Shown here piece after piece: positions 26,201 to 33,029 of a stretch of DNA of 64,000 nucleotides. The stretch's first letter is position 1. Each line of letters opens with the position of its first letter. Under the pieces are notes generated by a model, which had not been told where the DNA came from, did no database searches, and saw only the letters and a list, made by a program, of their open reading frames with translations. Position numbers and translations under genes: made by a program. Source of the DNA: Streptomyces sp. NRRL S-87 (GTDB taxonomy: Bacteria > Actinomycetota > Actinomycetes > Streptomycetales > Streptomycetaceae); assembly GCF_000719335.1 (NCBI RefSeq), contig NZ_JOGB01000029.1, positions 76,797-140,796 on the forward strand, given 5' to 3'.

Positions 26201-27192
26201 CGGGCGGCACCGGTGATGAAGACCTTGCCCGACGCGCTGCGCGTCAGGTCGATCTTCGCCAGCGGCCCGGAGGCGAGCAGGGCGGGCTTGGCCCTGCGCG
26301 CGTCGCCGCGGGCGATGTCCTGGGCGCTGACCCGCTTGACGGTGCCGGGGGCGTCGACGGGGGACTTGGTCCTGGCCGTGGCGGCGGGGCGGTCCAGGAA
26401 GACCACGCCGCCGTCCGCGTCGGCCTTGAGCTGGAACGGGATCCGGTCCGTGGCGGCGACCGCGGTACGCCGGCCCCGGTCGTCGATCCGGACGATCCGG
26501 GCGGAGTCGGCGGCCACGATGTCCTTGCCGACCGGCACCGCGGAGGTGACCTGTCCGGTGAGCGCGATGGGCTTGGCGAGCCGCGCGGTGGCCGCGTCGA
26601 CCTTCACCAGCCGGGTGGCGTTCCTCTTCTCGCCGCCCAACTGCGTGAACACGGCCGTCTCGCCGGTGCCGCAGCCCGGGCTGAAGTAGGCCAGCGAGGT
26701 CTGCCGGTCCAGCTTGCGGACGGCACCGGTGTCCAGGTCCACGACGGCCGTGAAGGCACCGCGCGCCATCAGGTCGGCCTTGTTGGTGAACGTACGGGGC
26801 GCGTAGGCGACCACGGCCCGCTTGCCGGAGCCCGTCACACAGGCGTTGCCGATCCACATGTCGGCCTCGAAGCCCGGCTCGGACAGCGTGGCGGCGGTGC
26901 GCCAGGCGTAGCCGCTGCGCTCGTCGGCGACCAGCAGGTGGAAGCCGTCCGCGTCGCTCGACGTGGTCCACGCCCGGTCCTTGGACCGCTTCCAGCCCTT
27001 GCCCAGCAGCGCATCGCGCTGGGGCGGGGCGACCGCGTCACCGGCGCCGGCGGCCTCGGCCGGGGCCGGCGCGACCACCGCGCCCGGTCCGGCGGGCTGG
27101 GCCGCCAGGGCGACGCTCTGCCCCAGTGTCGCCATCACCGCGGCCGCCGCCATCGCGGCGAGCGGGACGCGTGCTCTTCTCCGTAGTCTCAA
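23203..27192 (-). CDS. Large secreted multidomain protein: SLT-like, golvesin-like and SGNH hydrolase regions
   Basis: A 1329-residue exported protein. Residues 1-31 form a signal peptide. About 50-300 is beta-rich and may form a propeller. About 465-760 is lysozyme/SLT-like (VMLGITAQESNMWQATRF with a candidate catalytic Glu, then CGYGITQITDG and WALWAYNAGYYPKAD-like text). About 760-890 carries many cysteines. About 910-1020 resembles the golvesin C-terminal fold (YVIDTGKGTKFRVAQQ). From about 1025 a SGNH/GDSL hydrolase has GDSYSSGEGA (nucleophile Ser), SIGGNDARF and the final FHPKIQGARHYA (His). It may cut both glycan strands and an ester or acyl group. The start appears to be TTG, with GAGGGG upstream and the Arg-rich signal sequence directly after it. 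Confidence 0.82.
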   Translation of the reverse strand: MRLRRRARVPLAAMAAAAVMATLGQSVALAAQPAGPGAVVAPAPAEAAGAGDAVAPPQRDALLGKGWKRSKDRAWTTSSDADGFHLLVADERSGYAWRTAATLSEPGFEADMWIGNACVTGSGKRAVVAYAPRTFTNKADLMARGAFTAVVDLDTGAVRKLDRQTSLAYFSPGCGTGETAVFTQLGGEKRNATRLVKVDAATARLAKPIALTGQVTSAVPVGKDIVAADSARIVRIDDRGRRTAVAATDRIPFQLKADADGGVVFLDRPAATARTKSPVDAPGTVKRVSAQDIARGDARRAKPALLASGPLAKIDLTRSASGKVFITGAARPVSKLPRAVASPADLPKDTQASTQGQALVTRSEWADVVKPTARRTKADASRAMKISLKAVDTGRNASFEVTPGNEGRHSAEGRDMSPVLRAAVRPAPSGQGHPAAAPSAGSANSPMETERYCSVPRNDPRKQAMQPKPRQVEWAVDQAITNNLNKHISRPANWKNTGMGAYQPQSLFPRLELEGGGRVPAQVMLGITAQESNMWQATRFVVPGVTGNPLIGNFYGIGHTSDGKQTDPWGINWEEADCGYGITQITDGMRIKGHEKKGETALDPLRQEAAALDYTANIAAGINVLIDKWNLTRRDGLTVNGGKPQYMENWFFALWAYNAGYYPKADAGKNGGLWGVGFTNNPANPLWKANRLPFLEGASGFDNYSDAAHPQDWPYQEKVLGWAARPLQALESPDKMVVGFRPAWWATPLDRSMLKPQEGLFCTSDNECDKSKIGPNDANDPGRGACTRTDLKCWWHAPVAWKKCESGTCGNEILRFDDTYKEEADGTAYPPVCEKKGLPNGALVVDDLPAGTPTPRPGCGPVSSDGSFAFTFAGNLGGGGLYPSKMDTHQLGAGYNGHFWFAHTRADGDEGNRLKVTGTWTLNQQIDGWARVMVHMPDHGAHTRQAKYVIDTGKGTKFRVAQQRTGENRWVSLGAFPFAGTPKVSLSTISMDGNGNEDVAWDAVAFQKLPGKPKDIVVALGDSYSSGEGASKSGGGDYYPETDTLGKDEKLRNACHRSKFAWSRQAKLADSGQSIGERADNWDASMDYHLIACSGATSENIVPGGTGGHTAWDQMHFGELPQLDQGYVDENTTLVTMSIGGNDARFADIVSKCIFGGFGLPEVCQEGTLDGDSEPLKAAEPKYIKNQVKAAIVETLKAIKVKAPNAKVVLMGYPILMEHVGSCIIGMGAAEAPWISEMGEVMLQTMADATSEAKAAGVDVTFSNPKQEFAGQGICGDPETIHGIVLDRTPGDNPDLKKQPASAQSFHPKIQGARHYADSLEKTLRSMGM

Positions 27193-27745
27193 CGTTTTCC
27201 CCTCAAACGCACGGGGAGAAGCAGATTCACGTCGTGGCCACGAAATCGAAATGAGTCCCCCATTGACGCCGGTCTGGTCGAACCGGCGGTGAGCACCTTA
27301 ATCACAGGCCGACGGGGAGCGGCAAGCGTGAATTCTCAATTTGAGCGAAAGCTGAGGATCGGAATGGGAGCCTCCGGTTCTGGGGGTGGGAGGGGTATGG
27401 GAATCAGTCCTTCCGGTCGCGCTTTAGTGGTTGATTATTGGATTTTAAGTGCCGCATTGTGCTGCATATCTGCAGGTCAGAGGTATGTGAGGGGAGAATT
27501 TCGGCCCTCTGGCGCGCCGCGCATTTCACTCTTGTGATTCATGTCGCTCACTGATTGGTCAGAGGTGGGGTTCGCGTCCGGCTAGGGTCGTTGAGCAGGC
27601 GTCGAGCCCATCGGATAATCGCTGCCCGGACCCGTATATGTATTGCGGCCGCGGCGTTGTTCCGGGCTTTTGGGCGCCTTCGCGCGGCACTGACCGAGCC
27701 GCGCCCGCACCACATCACGCATTTACGCACCGAGGGGGACCCATC
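27193..27745. promoter_or_regulatory. Divergent promoter region with an AT-rich core
   Basis: 553 bp between the divergent large SLT/SGNH gene and the small cysteine-rich gene. No gene is supported. From about 27290 to 27560 the GC content is clearly lower than elsewhere (for example ttgattattggattttaagt). Both promoters probably lie here. No repeats longer than about 8 bp or known operator motifs were identified. Confidence 0.5.
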
Positions 27746-28267
27746 ATGTCCATCACCATGGGAGTCGTTCGTACCGGCGTCGTCGCGGCACTCGCCGCGA
27801 CCGCGCTCGCCGGCCCGCAGGCGGTGGCCGCCGACGCTCCCCGCGTGCCGCTGGCCAAGACCGCGGACGCCCAGACGAAGGCCTTCGTCGCGTCCCACCC
27901 GAGGGCCGCCATGTCCTCCGCGACCGCGTGCGGCGCCGGTTACGAGCTGGCCCGCGCCGTCCCGCTGCCCAAGGGCACCGACCCCAAGATGCGGCTCGCC
28001 ACGCTGTTCACCTACACCAAGGGCGGCAACGACTCCGGCTGCGCGATCCTCGACAACAACATGGGCTCGAAGAGCTACAAGCTCAAGGTCCAGGCCTGCG
28101 ACCCGCGGGGCCGGACCTGCCAGACGGACGAGGGCCACTTCGCGAACTACGCCGGCCCGGTGCGCACCAACGACCCGGTGTGCGGGCTCGTCACCGCCGC
28201 CATGTGGAACCCCGCCGGCCAGGAGATCTTCACCTACAAGACCGAGTACGGCTGGCTCTGCGACTGA
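27746..28267 (+). CDS. Small secreted cysteine-rich protein of unknown function
   Basis: A 173-residue protein with a signal peptide (residues 1-30, cleavage likely after AVAA). The mature domain of about 140 residues has six cysteines (TACGAG, SGCAIL, QACDPRGRTCQ, PVCG and the final WLCD), probably three disulfides. The C-terminal cysteine is the penultimate residue. No family was recognised. The start ATG at 27746 has GAGGGGG upstream; the longer frame carries no leader features. It is monocistronic with its own terminator. Confidence 0.72.
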   Translation: MSITMGVVRTGVVAALAATALAGPQAVAADAPRVPLAKTADAQTKAFVASHPRAAMSSATACGAGYELARAVPLPKGTDPKMRLATLFTYTKGGNDSGCAILDNNMGSKSYKLKVQACDPRGRTCQTDEGHFANYAGPVRTNDPVCGLVTAAMWNPAGQEIFTYKTEYGWLCD

Positions 28268-28325
28268 GGCCCGGCGGCAGCCGCCGCGCCCCCGGCCCTG
28301 ACGGGACCACCCCGGCTCCGGCCCG

Positions 28326-28352
28326 GCCCCGCACCGTACTTCGGTGCGGGGC
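28326..28352 (+). terminator. Hairpin after the cysteine-rich secreted protein
   Basis: A perfect 11-bp stem (28326-28336 with 28342-28352) with the loop TACTT, 59 bp past the stop codon. Confidence 0.82.
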
Positions 28353-28403
28353 TCCGCGCGTGTACGGTCGACCGGGTGCGTGTCCGGGGGGCGGGGGAAA
28401 GGG

Positions 28404-29915
28404 ATGAGGATGTCCAAGAGGCGTGAGTGGCTGAGCCAGCTCGCGAAGCGGCTCGACCAGGTGGAGGCCCGCCTCGACGAACGCCGTGCCGAGTTGGAGG
28501 CCGCCGAGGCGGCGGACCTGCCGCCGGGCGCCGCGGCCGCCGCGACCCCTGCCCCCACCGCCGGCCCCGCCCCCGCCCCCACCGCCGGCCCCGGCGCCGT
28601 GCCGAGCGCCGGTACCGCGCCCGCGGGCGGCACCGTGCCCGCCGTCGCCGGTACGGCCCTCGCGGGGGCCGTGGCCGGAGCGGACGTTCCCGCCGCGGCG
28701 GGCGGCCCCGGCGGTCCGCCGACCGGTCACCGGCCCCACGGCCACGGAGCCCCCGGGTCCGCCGGCCTGCCCGATCCCGTCAGCGTCCTGCCCTGGGGCA
28801 TGCGGGTGGCCGCGGAGGCGTCCTGGCGGCTGCTGATCGTGGGCGCCGTCGTCTGGGCGCTCATGCGGGTCATCGGCGAGATCCGGCTCGTGGTCTTCGC
28901 GTTCGCCGCGGCCATGCTCGTGACCGCGCTGCTCCAGCCGTTCGTCGTCCGGCTGCGCCGACTGGGACTGCCGCGCGGGCTGGCCACCGCCCTGACCGCC
29001 GTCGCCGGGTTCGTCGTCATCGGACTGGCCGGCTGGTTCGTGGTCTGGCAGGTGATGGAGAACATCGACACCCTCGGCGACCAGGTCAAGAGCGGTATCG
29101 AGGACCTCAAGCACTGGGCCCTCAAGAGCCCGTTCCACGTCACCGAGAAGCAGATCAACGACCTGGCGAAGAACCTCCAGGAGACCATCACCACCAACAC
29201 CGACGAGATCACCTCCGCCGGTCTGCAGGGCGTGACGGTGGTCGCGGAGGCGCTCACCGGGATCCTGCTGGCGATGTTCTCGACGCTCTTCCTGCTCTAC
29301 GACGGCCGGAAGATCTGGCAGTGGACCCTGGGCCTGATGCCCGCGGCCGCCCGCCCCGGCCTGGCCGGCGCCGGCCCGCGCGCCTGGCGCACCCTGACCG
29401 CGTACGTGCGCGGCACCGTCATCGTGGCCCTGATCGACGCCGTGTTCATCGGTCTCGGCATCTACTTCCTCGACGTGCCCATGGCCGTGCCGCTGGCCGT
29501 GTTCATCTTCCTGTTCGCCTTCATCCCCCTCGTCGGCGCGGTGGTCTCCGGCGCGCTGGCCGTGGTGGTGGCGCTGGTGACCCAGGGCGTGTGGACCGCC
29601 CTGATGACCCTGCTCGTCGTCCTGGCCGTACAGCAGATCGAGGGCCACGTCCTGCAGCCGTTCATCCTGGGCCGGGCGGTCCGGGTGCACCCGCTCGCGG
29701 TTGTGCTGTCGGTCGCCGCGGGTGGCATGATCGCGGGAATCGGGGGCGCGGTGGTCGCGGTCCCGCTCGTGGCCGTCACCAACACCGTGGTCGTCTACCT
29801 GCGGGCGTACTCCCGTGAACACGAGCCGCAGCTGGGGCCCGGGCAGCACGGGGCGACCGCCCTCGCCGCGGCTCCGATCGGCCAGGGGGACGACCAAGGT
29901 GATATCCGAGCCTGA
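28404..29915 (+). CDS. AI-2E family transporter (TqsA/PerM-like membrane protein)
   Basis: A 503-residue integral membrane protein of the AI-2E/PerM family, whose members export small molecules or act as cation antiporters; the substrate here is unknown. The first 40 residues are a charged, probably coiled region, followed by about 95 residues rich in Ala, Pro and Gly. Then come about eight membrane helices with the family pattern, including PLAVFIFLFAFIPLVGAVVSG and EGHVLQPFILGRAVRVHPL near the C-terminus. The ATG at 28404 is chosen for GGGGGAAAGGG upstream; the ATG at 28410 is an alternative. The 3' end overlaps the next gene by 17 bp, so the two are translationally linked. Confidence 0.85.
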   Translation: MRMSKRREWLSQLAKRLDQVEARLDERRAELEAAEAADLPPGAAAAATPAPTAGPAPAPTAGPGAVPSAGTAPAGGTVPAVAGTALAGAVAGADVPAAAGGPGGPPTGHRPHGHGAPGSAGLPDPVSVLPWGMRVAAEASWRLLIVGAVVWALMRVIGEIRLVVFAFAAAMLVTALLQPFVVRLRRLGLPRGLATALTAVAGFVVIGLAGWFVVWQVMENIDTLGDQVKSGIEDLKHWALKSPFHVTEKQINDLAKNLQETITTNTDEITSAGLQGVTVVAEALTGILLAMFSTLFLLYDGRKIWQWTLGLMPAAARPGLAGAGPRAWRTLTAYVRGTVIVALIDAVFIGLGIYFLDVPMAVPLAVFIFLFAFIPLVGAVVSGALAVVVALVTQGVWTALMTLLVVLAVQQIEGHVLQPFILGRAVRVHPLAVVLSVAAGGMIAGIGGAVVAVPLVAVTNTVVVYLRAYSREHEPQLGPGQHGATALAAAPIGQGDDQGDIRA

Positions 29916-30645
29916 GCTCAACGGCGCGTACGGGGACGCGTTCGGCCCGACGGTACCGGCGGCACCCCTCGAAGGGGCGCCGCCGCCGACCCGCGAACGC
30001 CGCCCGCCCGCGGGCTGGGTGTGGGCGCTGGGCGGCGCGCTGACGGCCTCCGCGGTGTGGGCGGGCGGGCTGTACGCGCTGGGGGACCGGGGCGACCACG
30101 ACGCCCCGCCGGTCGCGTACCGGGTGCCGACCGACCTGTGCGCCGAGGTGAAGCCGACCGGACTCGCGCGGCTGATGGGGAAGCTGACCGAGCAGCCCCG
30201 CCACACGGAGACCCCGCACGCGGCGGTGGACTGGTTCAGCTGCACGCTGTCGGTGCAGGGCGCCGCCACCAAGTCCGGGTGGAAGAAGGAGTCCCAGGTG
30301 TACGTCACGATGGCCGTGCACAAGAAGACCGACCCGGAGCCGGAGTTCGACGCGGACGTCGACCACGACCGCTGGGCCCTCGGGACGGCGGAGCGGTCGG
30401 GGATCGTCGGGCTGGGGGAGCAGGCCGTCATGCTGACCGGCGAGTCGCTGCCGGGTCCGCAGCTGCGGGTGGTCGACGGCGGCGTCGTCTTCTCGATGGA
30501 GGCGAGCGAGAACTGGGGCTGGGCGGAGGCCCACGAGCCCAAGGGCGACCAGCCGGAGGGCGACCTCGACGACACGGCCCTGCAGTCCGCGCTGGTCGAG
30601 GACATGGGCACGCTCATGAACGCGCTGAAGAAGCGCGCGGGGTGA
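29899..30645 (+). CDS. Single-pass membrane-anchored protein of unknown function
   Basis: A 248-residue protein with a short Pro-rich cytoplasmic stretch, one membrane helix (about residues 39-62, WVWALGGALTASAVWAGGLYAL), and an external domain of about 180 residues containing two cysteines (DLCAEV and FSCTLS) that may pair. No known domain was recognised. The start GTG lies inside the end of the AI-2E transporter gene (17-bp overlap) and has AGGGGGA upstream. The two products are probably made together and may act together at the membrane. Confidence 0.7.
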   Translation: MISEPELNGAYGDAFGPTVPAAPLEGAPPPTRERRPPAGWVWALGGALTASAVWAGGLYALGDRGDHDAPPVAYRVPTDLCAEVKPTGLARLMGKLTEQPRHTETPHAAVDWFSCTLSVQGAATKSGWKKESQVYVTMAVHKKTDPEPEFDADVDHDRWALGTAERSGIVGLGEQAVMLTGESLPGPQLRVVDGGVVFSMEASENWGWAEAHEPKGDQPEGDLDDTALQSALVEDMGTLMNALKKRAG

Positions 30646-30652
30646 GACGAAA

Positions 30653-30683
30653 GGACCCCCGCCACCGGTGGTGTCGGGGGTCC
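30653..30683 (+). terminator. Hairpin after the membrane-anchored protein
   Basis: A 9-bp outer stem (30653-30661 with 30675-30683) encloses a self-complementary ccaccggtgg core. It lies 8 bp past the stop codon. Confidence 0.75.
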
Positions 30684-30720
30684 GTCCGGGGAGTCCCCTG
30701 GACAGGGACGGTTCCGGGGG

Positions 30721-30741
30721 CGTACGGCCCGGGGCCGTACG
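30721..30741 (-). terminator. Hairpin after ahpD
   Basis: A perfect 9-bp stem (30721-30729 with 30733-30741) and a 3-nt loop, 12 bp beyond the ahpD stop on the minus strand. This is the probable end of the ahpCD transcript. Confidence 0.6.
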
Positions 30742-30752
30742 GTGCGCGGGTC

Positions 30753-31289
30753 CTACTCGGCCAGCGCGGCCTCGGCGTCGAGGGTGACGGCGACCGCCTG
30801 GACCACCGAGGCGACCTTGAAGGCCTCCTGGATCGTCTCGCGGTCGACGCCCGCCGCGCGCAGCACCTGCTCGTGCGAGTCGAGGCACTGGCCGCAGCCG
30901 TTGATCGCGGAGACCGCGAGCGACCACAGCTCGAAGTCGACCTTCTCCACGCCCGGGTTGCCGATGACGTTCATCCGCAGACCGGCCCGCATCGTGCCGT
31001 ACTCCGGGTCGGAGAGCAGGTGGCGGGTGCGGTAGAAGACGTTGTTCATGCCCATGATGGCCGCGGCCGCCTTGGCGGCCGTGTACGCCTCGGGCTTGAG
31101 GTTGGCCTTGGCCTCCGGCTCCAGCTCGCGCAGGACCTGCGGGGAGCGGGCGGCGATGGCGCAGGACAGGACCGTGCCCCAGAGCTGCTGCTCGGTGAGC
31201 GTGCTCTGGTTGCCGATGACCGAGCCGAGGTTCAGCTTCAGGTCCTTGGCGAAGTCCGGTATCGCGGCCTTCAGCTCATCGAGGGCCAT
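30753..31289 (-). CDS. ahpD: Alkyl hydroperoxide reductase AhpD (carboxymuconolactone decarboxylase-like)
   Basis: A 178-residue thiol reductase that in actinobacteria passes electrons to AhpC so that it can reduce peroxides. The active site is visible as Cys132-Gly-Gln-Cys135 followed by His139 (CGQCLDSHE), with the supporting Glu nearby. Length matches the family. The start is taken as the ATG at 31289, which gives the usual MALDELK opening. A GTG at 31295 overlapping the ahpC stop is possible, but adds only two residues. The gene is tightly coupled to ahpC and the pair diverges from oxyR, the peroxide sensor. Confidence 0.95.
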   Translation of the reverse strand: MALDELKAAIPDFAKDLKLNLGSVIGNQSTLTEQQLWGTVLSCAIAARSPQVLRELEPEAKANLKPEAYTAAKAAAAIMGMNNVFYRTRHLLSDPEYGTMRAGLRMNVIGNPGVEKVDFELWSLAVSAINGCGQCLDSHEQVLRAAGVDRETIQEAFKVASVVQAVAVTLDAEAALAE

Positions 31290-31291
31290 GC

Positions 31292-31846
31292 TCACTCACC
31301 GGCCAGGAGGGCGCCCGCGTCGAGGGTGTCCTCGCCCTTGGTCCAGTTGCAGGGGCACAGCTCGTCGGTCTGCAGGGCGTCGAGGACCCGCAGGACCTCC
31401 TTGGGGTTACGGCCCACGGAGCCGGCGGTCACCATCGAGAACTGGATCTCGTTGTTCGGGTCGACGACGAACACGGCGCGCTGCGCGTAGCCGTCCTCGC
31501 CCTGCACGCCGCAGGCCTGCATGAGCTCGTGCTTGCCGTCGGCCAGCATCGGGAAGGGCAGGTCGCGCAGGTCCTTGTGGTCCTTGCGCCAGGCGTGGTG
31601 GACGAACTCGGAGTCGCCGGAGACACCGAGGATCTGGGCGTCGCGGTCGGCGAACTCGTCGTTCAGCTTGCCGAACGCGGCGATCTCGGTCGGGCAGACG
31701 AAGGTGAAGTCCTTCGGCCAGAAGAACACCACGCGCCACTTGCCCTCGTAGGTCTTGTGGTCGATCTGGGCGAACTCCTTGCCGGCCTCGAGCGAGACGC
31801 AGGCGGTCAGATCGTAGGTGGGGAACTTGTCACCGACAGTGAGCAC
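31292..31846 (-). CDS. ahpC: Alkyl hydroperoxide reductase AhpC (peroxiredoxin)
   Basis: A 184-residue typical 2-Cys peroxiredoxin that reduces hydrogen peroxide, organic peroxides and peroxynitrite in the cytoplasm. The peroxidatic Cys51 lies in DFTFVCPTE, and the resolving cysteines are in ELCPCNW near residues 162-165. The GTG at 31846 (VLTVGDKFP) is preferred over the GTG at 31852, because GGAG lies five bases before it whereas it overlaps the earlier codon. It is the first gene of the ahpCD operon, transcribed away from oxyR across a 135-bp gap that contains an OxyR-like site. Confidence 0.95.
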   Translation of the reverse strand: MLTVGDKFPTYDLTACVSLEAGKEFAQIDHKTYEGKWRVVFFWPKDFTFVCPTEIAAFGKLNDEFADRDAQILGVSGDSEFVHHAWRKDHKDLRDLPFPMLADGKHELMQACGVQGEDGYAQRAVFVVDPNNEIQFSMVTAGSVGRNPKEVLRVLDALQTDELCPCNWTKGEDTLDAGALLAGE

Positions 31847-31942
31847 GTGCACTCCATTGCGCAGGGAAAGTGGCCCTTTTGGGGGCTTTCCGAAGGGGTT
31901 GGACGGATCTCACATGCTGGCACAGCTGCATTGATTACGGAA

Positions 31943-31979
31943 ATAGCTAAGCTTGTGCGATGCGATCGGAGGTTCCTAT
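31943..31979. promoter_or_regulatory. Probable OxyR binding site in the ahpC-oxyR gap
   Basis: The OxyR consensus has four tetranucleotides, ATAG/CTAT, spaced by 7 bp. Here ATAG is at 31943-31946 and CTAT at 31976-31979, exactly the spacing of the first and last elements. ATCG at 31965-31968 fits the third with one mismatch. The second (TGTG at 31954-31957) does not fit. The site overlaps the oxyR ribosome site, which would suit autoregulation. Confidence 0.55.
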
Positions 31980-31981
31980 CA

Positions 31982-32929
31982 GTGGCAGTGAGTAGTAGGG
32001 GAGCGAAGCAGCCCACCCTGGCGCAGCTGCGCGCCTTCTCGGCTGTGGCGGAGCACCTGCACTTCCGCGACGCGGCCGCCGCGATCGGCATGAGCCAGCC
32101 CGCCCTGTCCGGGGCCGTCTCCGCCCTGGAGGAGTCCCTCGGGGTGCAGCTCCTGGAGCGCACCACCCGCAAGGTGCTGCTCTCGCCCGCCGGGGAGCGG
32201 ATCGCGGCCCGCGCCAAGACGGTGCTCGACTCGGTCGGTGCGCTGATGGAGGAGGCGGAGGCGGTGCGGGCCCCGTTCACGGGCGCGCTGCGGCTCGGCG
32301 TCATCCCCACCGTGGCGCCGTACCTGCTGCCGACCGTGCTCTCGCTGGTCCACCGGCGCTTCCCCCGCCTCGACCTCCAGGTGCACGAGGAGCAGACCGC
32401 CTCGCTGCTGGACGGACTGGCCGCCGGCCGGCTGGACCTGCTGCTGCTCGCCGTGCCGCTGGGCGTCCCGGCGGTGACCGAACTCCCGCTCTTCGACGAG
32501 GACTTCGTCCTGCTGGTGCCGCGCGACCACCCGCTGGCCGGGCGCCGCGACATCCCGCGCGAGGAGCTGCGGGGGCTGCAGCTGCTGCTGCTCGACGAGG
32601 GGCACTGCCTGCGGGACCAGGCGCTGGACATCTGCCGGGAGGCCGGCCGCACCGACGGCGCCGACGTCACGACCACGGCGGCGGGCCTGTCCACCCTGGT
32701 CCAACTCGTCGCGGGCGGACTCGGGGTGACGCTGCTGCCGCGCACGGCGCTGAGGCTGGAGACCACCCGCAACGAGCACCTGGGCACGGGGTACTTCGCC
32801 GAGCCGGCGCCCACCCGCCGCATCGCCTTCGCGATGCGCGCCGGCACGGCCCGGCAGGAGGAGTTCACCGCCCTCGCCGCCGCCCTGCGCGAGCAGGTCC
32901 GACCGCTGCCGGTCTGGCCGACGGACTGA
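31982..32929 (+). CDS. oxyR: LysR-family peroxide regulator OxyR
   Basis: A 315-residue transcription factor that senses hydrogen peroxide and controls ahpCD and its own gene. The winged helix-turn-helix is at about residues 11-70 (LAQLRAFSAVAEHLHFRDAA, then SQPALSGAVSALEESLG). The substrate/redox domain follows. The redox pair is present with the exact OxyR spacing, Cys209 and Cys218 (CLRDQALDIC), which form a disulfide on oxidation. The GTG at 31982 is chosen for CGGAGG nine bases upstream. Upstream open frame is noncoding. The gene converges with the ABC permease gene across a long terminator. Confidence 0.95.
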   Translation: MAVSSRGAKQPTLAQLRAFSAVAEHLHFRDAAAAIGMSQPALSGAVSALEESLGVQLLERTTRKVLLSPAGERIAARAKTVLDSVGALMEEAEAVRAPFTGALRLGVIPTVAPYLLPTVLSLVHRRFPRLDLQVHEEQTASLLDGLAAGRLDLLLLAVPLGVPAVTELPLFDEDFVLLVPRDHPLAGRRDIPREELRGLQLLLLDEGHCLRDQALDICREAGRTDGADVTTTAAGLSTLVQLVAGGLGVTLLPRTALRLETTRNEHLGTGYFAEPAPTRRIAFAMRAGTARQEEFTALAAALREQVRPLPVWPTD

Positions 32930-32963
32930 GGGCGGTGTCCGTACGACACCCCGGCCCGGGTAC

Positions 32964-33007
32964 GGCGGGCGGCCCGCGCCGTGGTGCCACCGCGCGGGCC
33001 GCCCGCC
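32964..33007. terminator. Strong bidirectional hairpin between oxyR and the ABC permease
   Basis: A perfect 16-bp stem (32964-32979 with 32992-33007) and a 12-nt loop, lying between convergent genes. Confidence 0.88.
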
Positions 33008-33029
33008 CCCCGTTCCCGTACCGCCCGCG

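Noticed and set aside
22462..27186. A 1574-codon open frame on the plus strand
   Set aside because: It mirrors the large SLT/SGNH protein on the minus strand and has the repetitive Val/Gly/Arg composition of an antisense frame.
31290..31295. AhpD start at GTG 31295
   Set aside because: It adds only two residues and lies on the ahpC stop; the ATG at 31289 gives the standard family start.
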